NCBI RefSeq assembly: GCF_023065955.2
Contig: NW_026623008.1
Location: 21,138,001 to 21,202,000, forward strand
Length of the DNA: 64,000 nucleotides
Reading direction: 5' to 3'
Source of the DNA: Ursus arctos
Taxonomy: Eukaryota; Chordata; Mammalia; Carnivora; Ursidae
Each line of letters starts with the position of its first letter. Position 1 is the stretch's first letter. This document shows, piece by piece, positions 1-13,029 of the stretch. The position numbers were made by a program, and so were the translations under genes. The notes under the pieces are model-generated. The model worked only from the letters and a program-made list of their open reading frames with translations. It did no database searches and was not told where the DNA came from.

Positions 1-168
1 AATGTTGATTTATTTAACACACAAAAAATGTTCAGCAAAACGGACCCTTAAAAGGAATCCTTAAAAAAGAAGGGGGGGGGAATCCTTGCAACAGAACGTA
101 TTCAAATAGAAACCAGAAGATTATCCAGAATTGGTATTTTGGGGGCATCTTAAGATCCCTAATAAGAT

Positions 169-314
169 GGGTTCTTGGGTGGCGCAGTCGGTTAAGCGCC
201 TGCCTTCAACCCAGGTCATGATCCCAGAGTCCTGGGATCAAGTCCTGCATGGGGCTCCCTGCTTGTGCGTGTGCACGCTCTCTCTCTCAAATAAATAAAT
301 AAAATCTTAAAAAA
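169..314 (+). repeat. CAN-SINE
   Basis: Head GGTTCTTGGGTGGCGCAGTC and tail AATAAATAAATAAAATCTT plus A-run, flanked by a perfect 17-nt target-site duplication (AAGATCCCTAATAAGAT at 152-168 and 315-331). The clean duplication indicates a fairly recent insertion. Confidence 0.95.
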
Positions 315-499
315 AAGATCCCTAATAAGATACAGTTCTATAACTTTTGTCCTCTCAATATTTTGTTACTTTATAAGTTAATTCCTGTCTCTTTCCCCTA
401 GCCATAACCTTCTCTTTCACCTCTCCTTCAAAACCATTCTCTTGAGAAATTAGTTTACATATAACTATCTCTAGTTCCTCACTGCTTATTAGTCTATCG

Positions 500-1225
500 T
501 AATACAGGAAAGTGTGTAAAACATACATGCATATTTCAAAGAATTTTTACAAAGTGAACCCATCTGTGTAAATACCCCCAAGATTAAGAAAATAAACATT
601 ACCAGGACTCCAGAATCCCCTCTTGTGCCCCCTCCCAGTCGCTACCTCTATCCCCTAACAATCGTTACTCCCATCCCACCCATTAAAAGTAACAGATGTC
701 TTCCTGACATCTATCACCATCAGTTAGCTTTGCCTGTTTTTAAACTGCATTGTAAAAATGAAATCATACATATGTTCTCTTAGGTCTGGCTTCTTTTATT
801 TTGTTCCATATTGTGTGTTTGAGATTCATACATGTTGTGAGTAGCAGTTGATCATTCATTCTCATTTCTGTATAAAAGTTCATTGTCTGACTATACCACA
901 CTGTATATTCTACTATTGACGGATGTTTGTCTTGTATATAGTTTGGGCTTTTAAGAATCCTGCTGCTGGGGGCGCCTGGGTGGCGTAGTCGTTAAGCGTC
1001 TGCCTTCGGCTCAGGGCGTGATCCTGGGGTTCTGGAATCGAGTCCCATATCAGGCTCCTCCTCTGGGAGCCTGCTTCTTCCTCTCCCACTCCCTCTGCTT
1101 GTGTTCCCTCTCTCGCTGGCTGTCTCTCTCTCTGTCAAATAAATAAATAAAATCTTAAAAAAAAAAAAAGGATACTGCTGTTGGGAACATTTTGGTATAT
1201 GTCTTTTAATGCACATCTTTTCTGT
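500..1225 (-). repeat. Old LINE-1 (L1M class), split by a CAN-SINE
   Basis: Resembles the antisense of an old mammalian L1 3' region (...TTCATTGTCTGACTATACCACA... and TTGACGGATGTTTG). The match resumes after the SINE at 969-1170. Family is from memory; strand is less certain. Confidence 0.7.
969..1170 (+). repeat. CAN-SINE
   Basis: Full-length: GGCGCCTGGGTGGCGTAGTC head, CT-rich body, AAATAAATAAAATCTT and A-run. It is inserted into the L1 fossil; the flanks GAATCCTGCTG and GGATACTGCTG look like a decayed duplication. Confidence 0.93.
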
Positions 1226-1349
1226 CCCATAGACTTCATCCTAGCAAGCCCTTTTGATGATCAACAGCACAATTTATTGAGTGCTGGTTATGTGCTTTTT
1301 ATGTACATCAAATAATTTAATCCATAAAAACTCTGTGAGGAGAGTAGGT

Positions 1350-1518
1350 TTTAAAAAAAAAAAGTTTACTTATTTATTTTAGAGAGAGAGAGTGGAGGGA
1401 GGGGCAGAGGAAGAGAGAGAGAATCCTCAAGCTCAATTCCAGGACCTGGAGGTCATGACCTGAGCTGAAACCAAGAGTTGGACACTTAACTGATTGAGTC
1501 ACCCACCCATGCACCCCG
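1350..1518 (-). repeat. CAN-SINE, older
   Basis: T/A-rich start, AGAGAGAGAG block, CATGACCTGAGCTGAAACCA and a degraded CCACCCATGCACCCC end; antisense to the gene. Confidence 0.88.
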
Positions 1519-1554
1519 AGGAGGGTAGTTTCATTCCAATTATATATATAAGAA

Positions 1555-1685
1555 TATTGAGACTTAGATGATCTTATATAAGGTTACATAGCTAGTAAGT
1601 GGTAGAGAGGTTGAGACAGGATTAGAACTCAAGACTGTCGGACTTCAAAGCCTGTATCCATAACCATTATCCTCTCCTGTACCAC
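1555..1685 (-). repeat. MIR fragment
   Basis: TAGCTAGTAAGTGGTAGAG and GGATTAGAACTCAAGACTGT match the antisense of the MIR tRNA-like half. Confidence 0.7.
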
Positions 1686-1689
1686 AATT

Positions 1690-2325
1690 ATCATTCTCAA
1701 CAACAGCCCCTCATTTGGTCTCCCTTTATAGAGTCTTGCTTCCCCTAAGTCATGTCACTCCTTTATTTTAAATCCTTCCATGGCTTCCCCTCGCCTGGAA
1801 CTTGATAAAGTCCAAGTTTCTTGTGGTGAAATACTGTGTCCCCCCTGATCTGACCCTTGCCATTCTCTTCCATTTTGTATCTCCCCTCCTCACCTCTGTG
1901 TTCCAGCTATGCTCACCTACATGGAGCAACTGTGATGTGTCATGTTCTCTTATACCCCCTGCCTTTTTATTTACTCCCTCTTCTGTTTTGCCTGGCTAAC
2001 TCTTGTTAGTCCATGAAGACGTAGGTTAGGTCTCCCAAACATTCTCTTGAGAAACATTTCCTAACTGCCTCTTATCCCCAGTCCATTTTGGTGCACCTCC
2101 TCTGTGCTCCTAGAACACCCTATGCTCTATCAGAGCGCTCTCACACATTACTGTCAACACCTAGAACAAACCAATTATTGATTTGATAGTCATCACCTCT
2201 TCCATTAGACTGACAGCTCCTTGAGGACGAGTGCTATTTTTAAATCCTTTTTTGAAACTACAGTGCCAGCACATGGGGGCATTCCTCAAATATTTGGTGG
2301 CTAAATAAAAATGCTGTGTATTGAA
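1690..2325 (+). repeat. L2 LINE fragment
   Basis: CTTCCATGGCTTCCCCTCGC, CTGATCTGACCCTTGCC, ACTGACAGCTCCTTGAGGAC and a terminal CTCAAATATTTGGTGGCTAA follow the L2 3' end in order. Confidence 0.75.
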
Positions 2326-3689
2326 TCATTTAAATCAAGCATAAAAGTACCTATTCTTGTATACCTTGATCTTTATTATCTTGAACACATGGTTTTATAT
2401 TTGGATTTGGAGGACCAGATACGGAAGCAATAGTAATTTGTTCTATAAAGTCACTTACACCTTGGAGTCACGTGTGATTGACAGAAATCTGGGTTTGCCC
2501 TCCTTATGTGTCATAGAATGGCTGAAAAATCCCTGTAAGAAACTTGATAGCTTCAGGTTATCTTGGGAGAGTTCTCTAAAAAATAGTGGAAAATATAGAG
2601 TTGCCTCATTATGGTGAAAGATGTTTCATTCCAAAGTAGTAAAAAGTAGTCCGTTAAGAGTTCTGGGTTGCGTGGTATAAATGATGATTCTCAGAGGTTC
2701 CATGAAACTTATTAATTGGTGCTTTTGAAGTCTTCTTTTGCCTTTGGACCTGCAACAAATTAAAGTTCTTTAATCATAATGAGAAATGAGGGTTACTGCC
2801 TTTCTGACAGGGCTTAAACAAGTGTGTGCTTAGTTTTTAGTGTAAGGAACAATTTTATATTAAGCGGTATATTTTTAACACATTTCTTAATCTTCTGTGT
2901 TAATTGTGGGGAAAGGGAAGAGAAAAGGAAATTAATCCTCACTCTTGTGCTTATTGTCTGTTTTGATGACTACTTTATAAAACAGTTAAAGTAGTAGATC
3001 ATCGAATATAAGATTGTGGAATTCAAGTTCATTTCTTGGGCAGGGCAGATAGAACGGTAACCTTGTGCCTTTTGTCTTTGTTGATAGAGGGTGAGGAGTG
3101 GGTACTTTATTCTCCTTTTCTAAATATCACTAAAATTCAGTTTTAAACCTTTTGGAGGAGGGAATGGAGAGGGGTTGGGAGGAAGCAGGACAGGGGTTCC
3201 TGCGTGCTGACAATGGTAAACTAATGTGTTCACTTTGGTAAGTTATTGATCTATGCACTTACGTTTTAGGTATGTTTCTGTATGTCTCTTATATCAATAA
3301 AAATATTTTGAACAATTTAATTTAGAAATTTCTGTCTTTAAACATTTCCCAAGGAGCCTGCCAAAGATGTTAATGGTGAGGCTCTTTCCAAGTGCCATTA
3401 TTTTTCATGGTCCACCATGAATTGAAGACCCCTGCCCTAATGGGTCTGTAGACTCTAAGGGGGGTTGGAGAACAGTAAAAGGAAAGGTTAGCGTGGGCAA
3501 GAGTAGTCAGGCAAAACGACATAATCACTCATCCAGTAAATATTAACTGAGCATGAAACGTGTACCAGATGCTGCTGACATAGAAAACTTAAATGAGATT
3601 GGAGGTCAGAATTGGAGGGAAAAATAAGATCTGGGCGATGTTAATTAATCCTGGTTATATCTCTACTGCTCGTTATGGAATGATAAAAA

Positions 3690-3900
3690 TAGCAAGTGCT
3701 TATTTAGCATTTCTTGTTTACTAAAAGCTTGACATATATTAACTCATTTAAATTTCACAATAAGTCTATACGTGAGGCAGTACTACTGGTATCTCATTTT
3801 AATTTCCTCTAGTAGATGAGAAAACAGATACAGAGATGCCTAAAATCACTCAGCTAGGAAGTAGTGGAGCTAGGATTCAAGCCTGACCGTCTGGCCCCCT
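3690..3900 (-). repeat. MIR
   Basis: TATTAACTCATTTAAATTTCAC, GATGAGAAAACAGATACAGA, CACTCAGCTAGGAAGTAGTGG and GATTCAAGCCTGACCGTCTGG are the antisense MIR order. Confidence 0.85.
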
Positions 3901-4066
3901 GTTTGTCTGCTCACATTTACTATGCTGTGTGAGATTAATGCGGAGAATATCAGAAATGGAGATTGACCAAGAGAATCTATTCGAAAATGGTCAGTAATCC
4001 TGCTCTGGTACTCTGTGGTTTGTGTGTTTTGGAGCTGTGTGTGAATGCCTTTTCTTCTTTTTACAG

Positions 4067-4109
4067 ACATGGCTGGATTCTGCCAAAGAAATAAAAAAGC
4101 AGGTTCGTG
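4067..4109 (+). CDS. EPB41: EPB41 exon 6 (FERM, end of F1 lobe)
   Basis: A 43-nt exon encoding TWLDSAKEIKKQVR plus the first base of the next glycine codon. It is the end of the F1 (ubiquitin-like) lobe of the FERM membrane-binding domain and leads into the F1-F2 linker. The acceptor is TTTTTACAG and the donor is GTG|GTAAGT, close to consensus. It starts in phase 0 and ends in phase 1, and the next exon completes GGT. The peptide is identical to 4.1R as I recall it. There is no start codon: the exon is internal, and the preceding FERM exons lie left of the window. The exon number is inferred by counting back from exons 9 and 11. Confidence 0.96.
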
Positions 4110-7069
4110 GTAAGTGAATATAGTCCTTTTTATAGTTCTTTCTTTCTTTTAGTGGGTTAGAGGATTTTCACCGATTTTCTGGCTATGAGTCACTTTAAAA
4201 TTCTGGCTATGGCAGGTGGCTCTGAAATTGAGATAAAGCCTTCCCCTGGAAGGAGGAGATTCCATGATAGAAAGATACAGCAGAGGTGGACACGATTGAG
4301 ATGTAGGGCAGATCTTGATTTTTTTCTTTACAACTAGGTAAAATTGGGGAAGATTGGAATGATTGAGAAAGACAAGTTTGAGAAGAACAAAGATGAGAAG
4401 AGGAAAAGGATGTGGGAGTCAGTTCTCAAAGGAGTTTGGTCCCTGGTCCTGGTCCTTTTAAATTGTTCTGGACTGTTGCATTCTAACCTTCTTCATGCTT
4501 TCTTCTCAGTAGTTCTTTTTGTCCATTTCCAACAATCTTCTTCCAAACAGTTGTTCTGTTAGTAGAAAAACGAGAATTCCTTGCCAATGACCCTCTGACG
4601 TTGTGGCTTTTCTCTTAACGCCAAGCCCGCTAGTATATATTACTGTTGTACCCCTGCTCAGACTACTCTCCTGAGATAAATATTTCTAGGTCGAATAAAA
4701 CGTAGATTAGTATTTTGTAGCTCCAGGCCCAAAGGGCCAGCTTAAGGTGTAGAGACTCTTTTTCCTTGTTTATGACTAAATGTCCTTTTAGTTTAGTTTA
4801 TTTTTAAGGAAACTTTTAGGAACTGCAATAGAGATTTTTCATCACGGTTAGTAAGTTTTAACTCTATCACCTGAAAGCAAATTTTATTTTTCATTTGTTT
4901 CTTAAAAGAAAACAACCTTACAATCTTGCTGTGGTTAAATGTTTTCTTTTAGACCTTTTTTATAATTTATATTCTTGAGAAAGAAAAACAAGATACTCCT
5001 TTGGACTAGCAACTCTCCATATTTGTTCTTTGCTTATAAAATGTTGTTTTAAAATGCAAGTCAGAGCAAAAAATAAAATAAAATAAATACTAAATAATAA
5101 GTAAAAAATAAAATAAAATGCAAGTAAGAACAATGCATTTTTGGAATATTTGAGGCATGACAAGAAGAATATAACTCCAAGTCCGTTTCAATGAAAATTC
5201 TTTTAATATTCAGTATTATTCAGCAACAAATGATTATACAAGAAGACTAGTTAGGAAGAAAAGTTAAAGCAGAATTTATGGAGTGGAGAAGAATATCTAG
5301 TAGGTTATATCTCTGGCTATAGAAAAAATCCTTGCTATGATAAAGAACCAGTGTTTGTCATTAAAAAAAAAAATCACAAAATAATTAAAAACCCTTCCTT
5401 TAACATGGGAAAGGAACACCTTGTCTGTAGCACAAACTTAAATAGGGAATCAAAATGTAAACATTTCATTAAGCCAAAGAGAAGATCGACTTTTATCTCT
5501 TGCAAAGATTTTGTTTTTTTAAAAAAATTTTTTTCGTCACACACATAATATATACCCATTGTGAAAAATTTAAACATTATGGAAATATATCATGGAGAAA
5601 GTAAAAGGCCCCTAAATTCTATCCTCTAGATGCAATCACTGTTAAGATTAACAACAATAACTAATAATAAAATAGACAGTTACAGTAATATACCATAATA
5701 AAAGTTAATATGAATGTGGTCTCTCTCTCAAAATACCTTGTTGGACTGTACTCACCCTTCTTACGATAATGTGATGTGATAAAATGCTATGCGATGAGAC
5801 ATAGGGAGGTGAATGACGCAGGCATTGTGACCTAGTCTTAGGCTGCTATTGATCTTCTGACCATACATCAGGAGGGTCATCTGCTTCCAGACCGTGGTTG
5901 ACCATGGGAAAGTGAAACCATGGCTAAGGGGGGACTATTGTACATTGTTACATTTTATGTATTGCATTATATTATATATGCATTATGTATTATGCTATAT
6001 ATAGTTAAAAATTTGTTTAAATAGGTGATATAAATATGTGGAATAAGATTAAAAGATACAGATGAATCTAATGCAAGGTAAAGTGTCCTTCTACCCCATC
6101 CCTTAATTCCTTGGGTTCTTTCCGGAATGTACCTGAGTACATTCATATGTACCTGAGTACATATGAGTGTACATAGACATACACATATTTTAATATAAAT
6201 ATATATTTAACACATATATATTTTACATGCATATTATATTTTACTATGTATATTTTACATAAATATGTATTTAATAGGTATATTCTATATGTATTTAATA
6301 TAAATATGCAACCAGTATTTTTTATTTAACACAATTTGGAGTATTCTTCGTATCAACACATATAAATTTATTTTGTTTAAAAATTTTCTTGATTACATAG
6401 TTGTAGCACAATATATATGTAAGCAGTCCTTTTGATGGACATTTTGGGTTATTCTCAATAGTTTGCTCTTACAAACAAGTTGCAGTGAATGTTTATATAA
6501 GCGCATACATATATATGTTCCTGTAGGTAAGTTCCTAGAAGTAGAATAAAAAAATATGAATATCTAAAATCGAAATAGATATTCACTAGAAAGGCTTTTC
6601 CGTATTAAAAACATATAGAAAAGTATGGAGGCTAATGTAACAAGTAGCCCATATACACATCACCCAGAATTAACATGTTAACATTTTAAATTTAAAATAG
6701 AACAGTACTGGTAAGGTTTTTGTCTTTTTTGTTTTCCTCCTAGTCTTAGCCTCTTTTCTCCCTAGCCATAGAAATCTGTTTTCATGAATTTGGCGTGATT
6801 CAGTCCATGTTTTTATGTTTTTTCTTATATATCCATACCTATATACCATAGAGAGTATTGCCTTGTCTGTTTTTCTGAAATTTCCCTCAGACCCATTTAT
6901 TCATTTGAACCTTCTTCAGAGGTTTATCAATCTCTCTCTCTCCTCCCAGCTTAATTCCCTTGGTTCTGAATAAGAGAGATCTCCCCTACTCAGTATGGCT
7001 GTCCACCTCTGCCCCTTTCTGGAATAGTACAGACCAAAAGCAGAAAGTCCTTATACCTTCAAAGAAAGA

Positions 7070-7145
7070 AAAGGAAGGAAGGAAAGAAGGAAGGAAGGGC
7101 GGGAGGGAGGGAAGAAAGAAGAGGGAGGGAGGACGGAAGGAATCC
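7070..7145 (+). repeat. GGAA/GGGA purine-rich microsatellite
   Basis: Runs of GGAAGGAAAGAAGG and GGGAGGGAGGG; open stretches on both strands here are repeat artefacts. Confidence 0.95.
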
Positions 7146-7932
7146 TTATACCTTCTATATATACTGAAAAATACAGATATATAATTTATACAAATTATGT
7201 TTAAAAAATTCTCTAGTCCAGGTGTACCCGTTATAAACACATCTTCCTCTCCTTTCCCTGCAGGGGTCACAACTCTCCTGAATTTTGTGTAAATGATTTC
7301 ATTGTATTTTGAAATAGTTTTTATTACCTATGAATGTATACCTAAAAATACTATTTTACCTTTTGAACATCATGTAAATTTAATTATATAGTAGTTAATC
7401 ATTTGTGATTTGCTTTTCTTACTCAACGTAATTTTTGAGTTTCATCTCAGTTGAAAAGAAAATTTCACAAAGCAGTTCTTAATCTTTACTATGAGGGTTA
7501 TCCTCTGTTTTTTTTTTTTGGTTTGTATTCTATTTCATTTTTTTCAAATGCTGTTTTTGACCTACTAAGCTGACTTCTCAATGGATCGTGATCCACAGTT
7601 TAAAAAAACACTCGATTGAGGATTTATACCTGTAAGTGGAAGTGCTAGATCGTAGAGTGTGTTCTACCAGATATTGCCAAATTGCTCTCCTTTATGTTGA
7701 TTGTAAGTTTACCTCCCCACCAGGAGCAGTAAATGAGAATTCCTAGTTTCCTGTGTCCTCAGAAGGCAGGAATTTTTTCAATTATTAATTTAAAATATTT
7801 TTTGACATCATTTCAGACTTAACAGAAAGTTGAAAGAATGCAACAAAGAATTCCTGAATATCCTTTCCTCAGATTCCTCAAATGTTAATATTTTACTCCA
7901 TTGGCTTTGTCGTCTTTTCTCTATCTATACAG

Positions 7933-7933
<1 letters not shown>

Positions 7934-7969
<36 letters not shown>
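7934..7969 (+). repeat. CA microsatellite
   Basis: About 18 CA units. Confidence 0.98.
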
Positions 7970-7977
<8 letters not shown>

Positions 7978-8012
7978 GAGGTTTTTTTTTCCTGAACCAT
8001 TTTAAAGTTGCA

Positions 8013-8500
8013 TCATTGCAACACTATTCACAATAGACAAAAGGGAGAAACAACGTCCATCAATGGATAATGGGTAAGCAAAATATGATACATACACACA
8101 GTGGAATATTACTCAACCTTAAAAAAGGGAAGAAATACTGAAACACGCTACTGTATAGATGAACAGTGAAAACACTATGCCAAGTGAAAGTAGCCAAATG
8201 TTACACGTCATGTATGATTCTCTTCATATGAAGTATCCAGAATATGTAGCTCCGCAGAAACAAAACAGAGGAGTGGTTGCCAAGGGTTGGAGGTGGGGCT
8301 TGGTGAGGGAGTGACTGCTTAATGGATACACAGAGTCTCCTTTGGGAGAAAAACAAAACTGTTTTGAAACTAGATAGAGATGATGGTCGCACAAAATTAT
8401 GAATGTACTAAATGCCACCGAATTGTACACTAAATATACTGAATTGTATACTTTAAAATGGTTACTATTACATGAATTTCACCTCAATAAAAAGGAAACT
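8013..8500 (+). repeat. LINE-1 3' end (L1M class)
   Basis: GTGGAATATTACTCAACCTTA, GATGAACAGTGAAAACACTA, GGTTGCCAAGGGTTGGAGG and TTTAAAATGGTTACTATTAC mark an L1 3' end. It is flanked by AAGTTGCA at 8005-8012 and 8501-8508. Confidence 0.88.
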
Positions 8501-9233
8501 AAGTTGCAGTCATGATACCTCTCTACCCCTAAAATATCCTAAAACCTAGGAATTTTCTTATGTAGCTATAATAGTTATTAAAAGCACAGAATTAGCATTA
8601 ACATTGAGAACCTACAAGACCTTATCAGTTGTCCCAATAATATTCTTTGTAGCAAAAGAAAGTCTACACTGATATTTTACATTTAGTAGGCATATCTCTT
8701 TAGTTTTTTTGATCTGGAATAGTTCCTGAGTCTTTAAAGTATTTTATAACCTTGATAGTTTTGAAGAGTCCAGACTAGTTATTTTACAGGTGGTCACTTT
8801 GAACGTGTCTGATTTTTCTTCATGGCATGTGAGTCTTCAGGTTATGCGCTTTGGTGGGAATGTCATTGAAATGCTGCTGAGTTAGAAGGCAGAAATTTTA
8901 ATGTTAAGATTTTTTTAGAGCTTTTCTAGCCACCTTCCCCCCCCCACTAAATATTCTCCGTAAGGTATTACTAATTATATGTATCCTATTCTAGAAAGAG
9001 TCACTGACGAAAGCTTAACTTTAATATTTTTTTAAATTCTAAATGATTAACTTTTTTAGTATCTCTATTGCATTGAATCCTGAGCTAGCTTGCAGTGAAC
9101 CTGAATATTTTCATTAGCAAAATGCCAGACTCGTATCTCTTAACATGGAAAAGAACAGGAACTGAAAATTTGGGCTCCTCTTCTTACAATTGTTGTTAAT
9201 AAAAGTAAAAGAATTAATAATTGGGACATTTCT

Positions 9234-9436
9234 TTTTTTTTTTTAAGATTTTATTTATTCATTTGTCAGAGAGAGAGACAGCCAGCGAGAGAGGGAACAC
9301 AAGCAGGGGGAGTGGGAGAGGAAGAAGGAGGCTCCCAGCGGAGGAGCCTGACGTGGGGCTCGATCCCAGGACCCTGGGATCATGCCCTGAGCCGAAGGCA
9401 AATGCTTAATTAACAACTGAGCCACCCAGGCGCCTT
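9234..9436 (-). repeat. CAN-SINE
   Basis: Antisense full-length copy with a perfect 16-nt duplication TAATTGGGACATTTCT at 9218-9233 and 9437-9452. Confidence 0.96.
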
Positions 9437-9472
9437 TAATTGGGACATTTCTGTTTAGATATGGTTATTTCT

Positions 9473-9675
9473 TTTCTTTTTTTTTTAAATTATTTTTTAA
9501 AGATTATTTACTTTTTTTTGAGAGCGAGAGAGCACATGAGCTGGGGGAAGGGGCAGAGGGAGAAGGAGACTCCCCTCGGAGCAAGGAGCCTGATGCGGGA
9601 CTCGAGCCTAGGACCCTGGGATCATGACCTGAGCCGAAGGCAGACGCTTAACTGACTGAGCCACACAGGCGCCCC
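9473..9675 (-). repeat. CAN-SINE
   Basis: Second antisense copy directly after the first, with its own perfect 16-nt duplication AGATATGGTTATTTCT at 9457-9472 and 9676-9691. Confidence 0.96.
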
Positions 9676-9929
9676 AGATATGGTTATTTCTAATACAGTT
9701 AAACTTCCTTGTTTTGGGTTAAATGGAGAGAAACATTCAACCAGAATACAGGGGTTTTTTGTTTGTTTTCGTTTGATTAGGTCTAGTAACATAAGGTCAT
9801 TGGTGGATCTGTATTAATGTATGATTTTAATACATTAGTTCTTCTCCCCCCCCCCTCCACCTCGCCCGCCCCGGAGTTGTAGCATCCTTATATGACCTTC
9901 ACAACAATGCTGTGAGATCAGTTACTTTA

Positions 9930-10080
9930 TTTCATTCATTCACTCAACAAATACTTCTTGAGCATCTATGATCTACCAAGCACTGTTTTGGACCGTAGGG
10001 ATACACACCAAATAAAACAGAAAAAAAGTTCTTACGCTCAGTAATTTGCATTTTAGTGGGAGGAGACAAAGATTATCCTT
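9930..10080 (-). repeat. L2 3' end
   Basis: CATTCATTCACTCAACAAAT, CCAAGCACTGTTTTGGACC and TTTAGTGGGAGGAGACAAAG match the antisense L2 end. Confidence 0.75.
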
Positions 10081-10920
10081 TAAAAAAGTTATATGTTTAT
10101 ATTTAATAAGTAGTACATGTACGAAATTCAAATGGTATAAAAGAGTATACAGTGAAAAGAGGTTTCCATCCTATTTTCCCTTTCTTCTCCATTTTCTTCT
10201 CTAGAAGTTCCCCTTTCTAGTTTCCCAACTACTGTAAGTGGTTTAGTATATAACCTTATAAGGATTGTCTAGGCATATACCCTAACATGTATATCTTATA
10301 TTTCATATATTTCTTTCTGCCCTCCAATGCTCATGGTTGCTTTTTTAAATTTTAATTTAATTTTTATTTATTTGAGAGAGAGAGAGAGTGAGCACAAGTG
10401 AGGGGAGGGGCATAGGGGGAGAGAGAGGGAGAGAATCCCAAGCCGACTCCATGCTGAATGAGGAGCCTGATGCAGGGCTCTGTCTCATGTGATCCCAAGA
10501 TCATGACCTGAGCCAAAATCAAGAGTGGGACACTTAACTGACTGAGCCACCCCGGCGCCCCTTATGGTTGCTTTCTATATCTACTGTTCTTAACCTCAAT
10601 ATTTTTTCACCTAACACTGTATCTTGGAAATATATCTTCTCTTGCCAAATAAATCTCTATTTAGGTTGTCTCCAGACCTTTGCTATTACAAGCAGTATAT
10701 TATACGTACACTATTCTGACCACATTTAAGCATATATATAGACACATTTATGGAAATAGAATTGGGAAGTGAAAGAATATATATGTTTTATGTTTTGATA
10801 TTGTCAAATTGTTCTCCTTAGTGTCGTACCGATTTACACTCATATCAGCAATAGATAATTATTTATTTCCCCCACCAATTCTGGGTGTTATCAAGCTTTT
10901 TATATCAATTACTTAACACA
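10080..10920. repeat. Old LINE-1 fragment split by a CAN-SINE
   Basis: Resembles old L1 3' sequence (ATTCAAATGGTATAAAAGAG, TATTGTCAAATTGTTCTCC); interrupted by the SINE at 10344-10563. Confidence 0.55.
10344..10563 (-). repeat. CAN-SINE
   Basis: Antisense copy flanked by ATGGTTGCTTT at 10333-10343 and 10564-10574. Confidence 0.94.
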
Positions 10921-11066
10921 GAGCTCAAAGAGAAAAAAAAAACCCTTTCAAACTTTCTTAAATGGTTCTAAATAACTCTTTCTTTCTTTAATAAAAATCA
11001 GATTTTTCCACAAAGCATGAGACTATTTTAAAAACCTCAGGAAAAAGAAAACTTTGAATATTTTAG

Positions 11067-11207
<141 letters not shown>

Positions 11208-12799
11208 TAAATAATTTATTAATAGTTAAATATATAATAAGTAATTCTCATTAGCATGAGCTCTGGGAATTTTTCTATTTAGAACTGAAGAAAAATGATG
11301 TGCTATTAAATTTAGGAAGGTAAGCATCTGGTCACTTCAAGGCAAGTTTGTAAATAAGTGAGCCTAAAAGCCTCATATATCTGTGACGTGCCTGGAGGAA
11401 ATTGGCAGGGGAATTAACCTTGCTTATCATGGGTACGATGCCAAGCTGTGTACAGGGCACCTATAAACCACACGCCCTCCAAAGGGCAAGACAAAAATAT
11501 AAGTGGTAAAATAGCTCTACTACTTTCTCTTTTTAATACTCCTTCCCTACCTTGTTTTCTGGTATCGGTCTGAAGTCTGAATTATTATTTCGTGCGTGTG
11601 TTATTATTTCTTCTGATCTCTCTTTTAAAGTGTATGATTAGGTCCATAATCCTCACGAACTGAATCTTCCCCAGTAATTTTTAAGCCCACCTAATTTATG
11701 AAATAAATCTTGTACTCTTTGAAAACAACTTCCTGATTTTAGGAAAGTGGCCTTTATTGGGTTCTGTATAAATATTAATTTTAAAAAAGAAAATGGAAAA
11801 GCAGTATATTGTAAAGGATGCTACTATACATATTTATATCCATAACACCTTGCATGGATTCTTATACATCGTAGGTGCTTGGCAAGTGTTCGTTAAATGG
11901 AATTGTTGGTTGCTGAGAAACTGCTTTCTAATTCTGATTTTCCTGTCCACTGTTTGACTTGGGACATATATACAGTCTCTGTACCTCAGTTTTCAGATCT
12001 CTCAAAATAAGGGAGTAGCCTAAGTAAACTCTAAGTCTGATTGTTAAGTACGGTAATTTCAAAAAAATTATTCTTTGTCTAGTTAATCCTTAGTACATGC
12101 TTAAAGTTGAGATGCCATTTCTGCCTGAAAAAAAAATGTTTGCGTTATTTCTTTTTCTCAGGTAATATTTGTCTCTTAGAGTTGCTTCTTGTTCCTCTTT
12201 CTTCATGGAGGTTATGTATAAAACGAAACAAATCCCTTAGGTTCTTTGCTAATTACCTACATTTTAGAGGACTTTAAGATCCGTGTGATTTGGTTGGCAT
12301 TCCTCTTTTAAAAAAAAAAAACATGTATGTAGTGACTAATCGTAGACAGCAAAAGCGATTCTTGATACCTACACTATTCAACATCTTATTATGGTCAAAA
12401 CGAGGACATAATTCTAATCAATGCAGGAATTTTCAGTTTCATCATATCTCCCAGCTTTCCTGTTTGGTAAAACAGTCTGTATTGGTCAACTCAGCTAGAA
12501 AAGTGCTAAGGAGGTCAGGATCATTGGTGTAAATGTGATGCTGACAGAGGTGAGTGTCTAACGGATGTAGGGGCACTCCGTTTGTTCTACTGAATAGTTT
12601 GAACCCCAGTCTGAATCCCTGATAATTTAGCACATGGGTGGAATCAGTCTTACAGGATGATAGCGTGTGGAAGGCTACATGCAACTTAGCCCATCTTGAA
12701 GGGAAAAGAACTGAAACTGTTCATACCCTAGTAAAAAATGTGTCAATAATGTCATCTTTATATACGAAGGACAGTATCTACACGTTTGGCAAAGCAGCA

Positions 12800-12985
12800 T
12801 GATAGAAAGAGTCCAATTTTGGAGCCAAACAGCCTTTATTACTGTATGACATTGAGCAAGCTTAGTCTTTGAAGCTGCCTCCCTATCCGTAATCTGGTAA
12901 TGATACCCACTTCGCAAGTTTTTTCATGAAAATTAGTTGAGATAATTTATGTGGATATGGTACTTAATGTACTCAATAAAATATT
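12800..12985 (+). repeat. MIR-like fragment
   Basis: GGAGCCAAACAGCC, GACATTGAGCAAGCTTAG and GAGATAATTTATGTGGATAT in MIR order. Confidence 0.65.
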
Positions 12986-13029
12986 AATTTACCTCCTTCA
13001 GACTTTTCCCAACTTTACCTCTTTTCTTT

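Larger units (their letters stand above)
1..4066 (+). other. EPB41: Intron upstream of exon 6 (partial)
   Basis: Non-coding. It contains CAN-SINEs at 169-314, 969-1170 and 1350-1518, an old antisense L1 around 500-1225, an L2 at about 1690-2325 and MIR copies at about 1555-1685 and 3690-3900. From about 2330 to 3690 I recognise no repeat family and no exon. A polypyrimidine tract and TTACAG end it at 4066. Confidence 0.85.
7745..8900 (-). repeat. Old LINE-1 (L1ME-like), split by a younger L1
   Basis: CAGATTCCTCAAATGTTAAT and TTTTACTCCATTGGCTTTG on the left and AAGTTGCAGTCATGATACCT, CAGTTGTCCCAATAATA and GATCTGGAATAGTTCC on the right are consecutive parts of one old L1 3' region. The join lies at the 8-nt AAGTTGCA duplication around 8013-8500. 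Confidence 0.7.

Noticed and set aside
7830..8036. Open frame with a Thr-His repeat
   Set aside because: It is the CA microsatellite read as a peptide inside an L1 fossil.
8201..8430. Two overlapping minus-strand open frames
   Set aside because: They lie entirely in the LINE-1 3' end at 8013-8500; no coding support.
9221..9655. Open frames of 62 and 71 codons
   Set aside because: Translations of antisense CAN-SINEs (ERETASERGNTSRGSGRG type), the same peptide seen at other SINE copies in the window.
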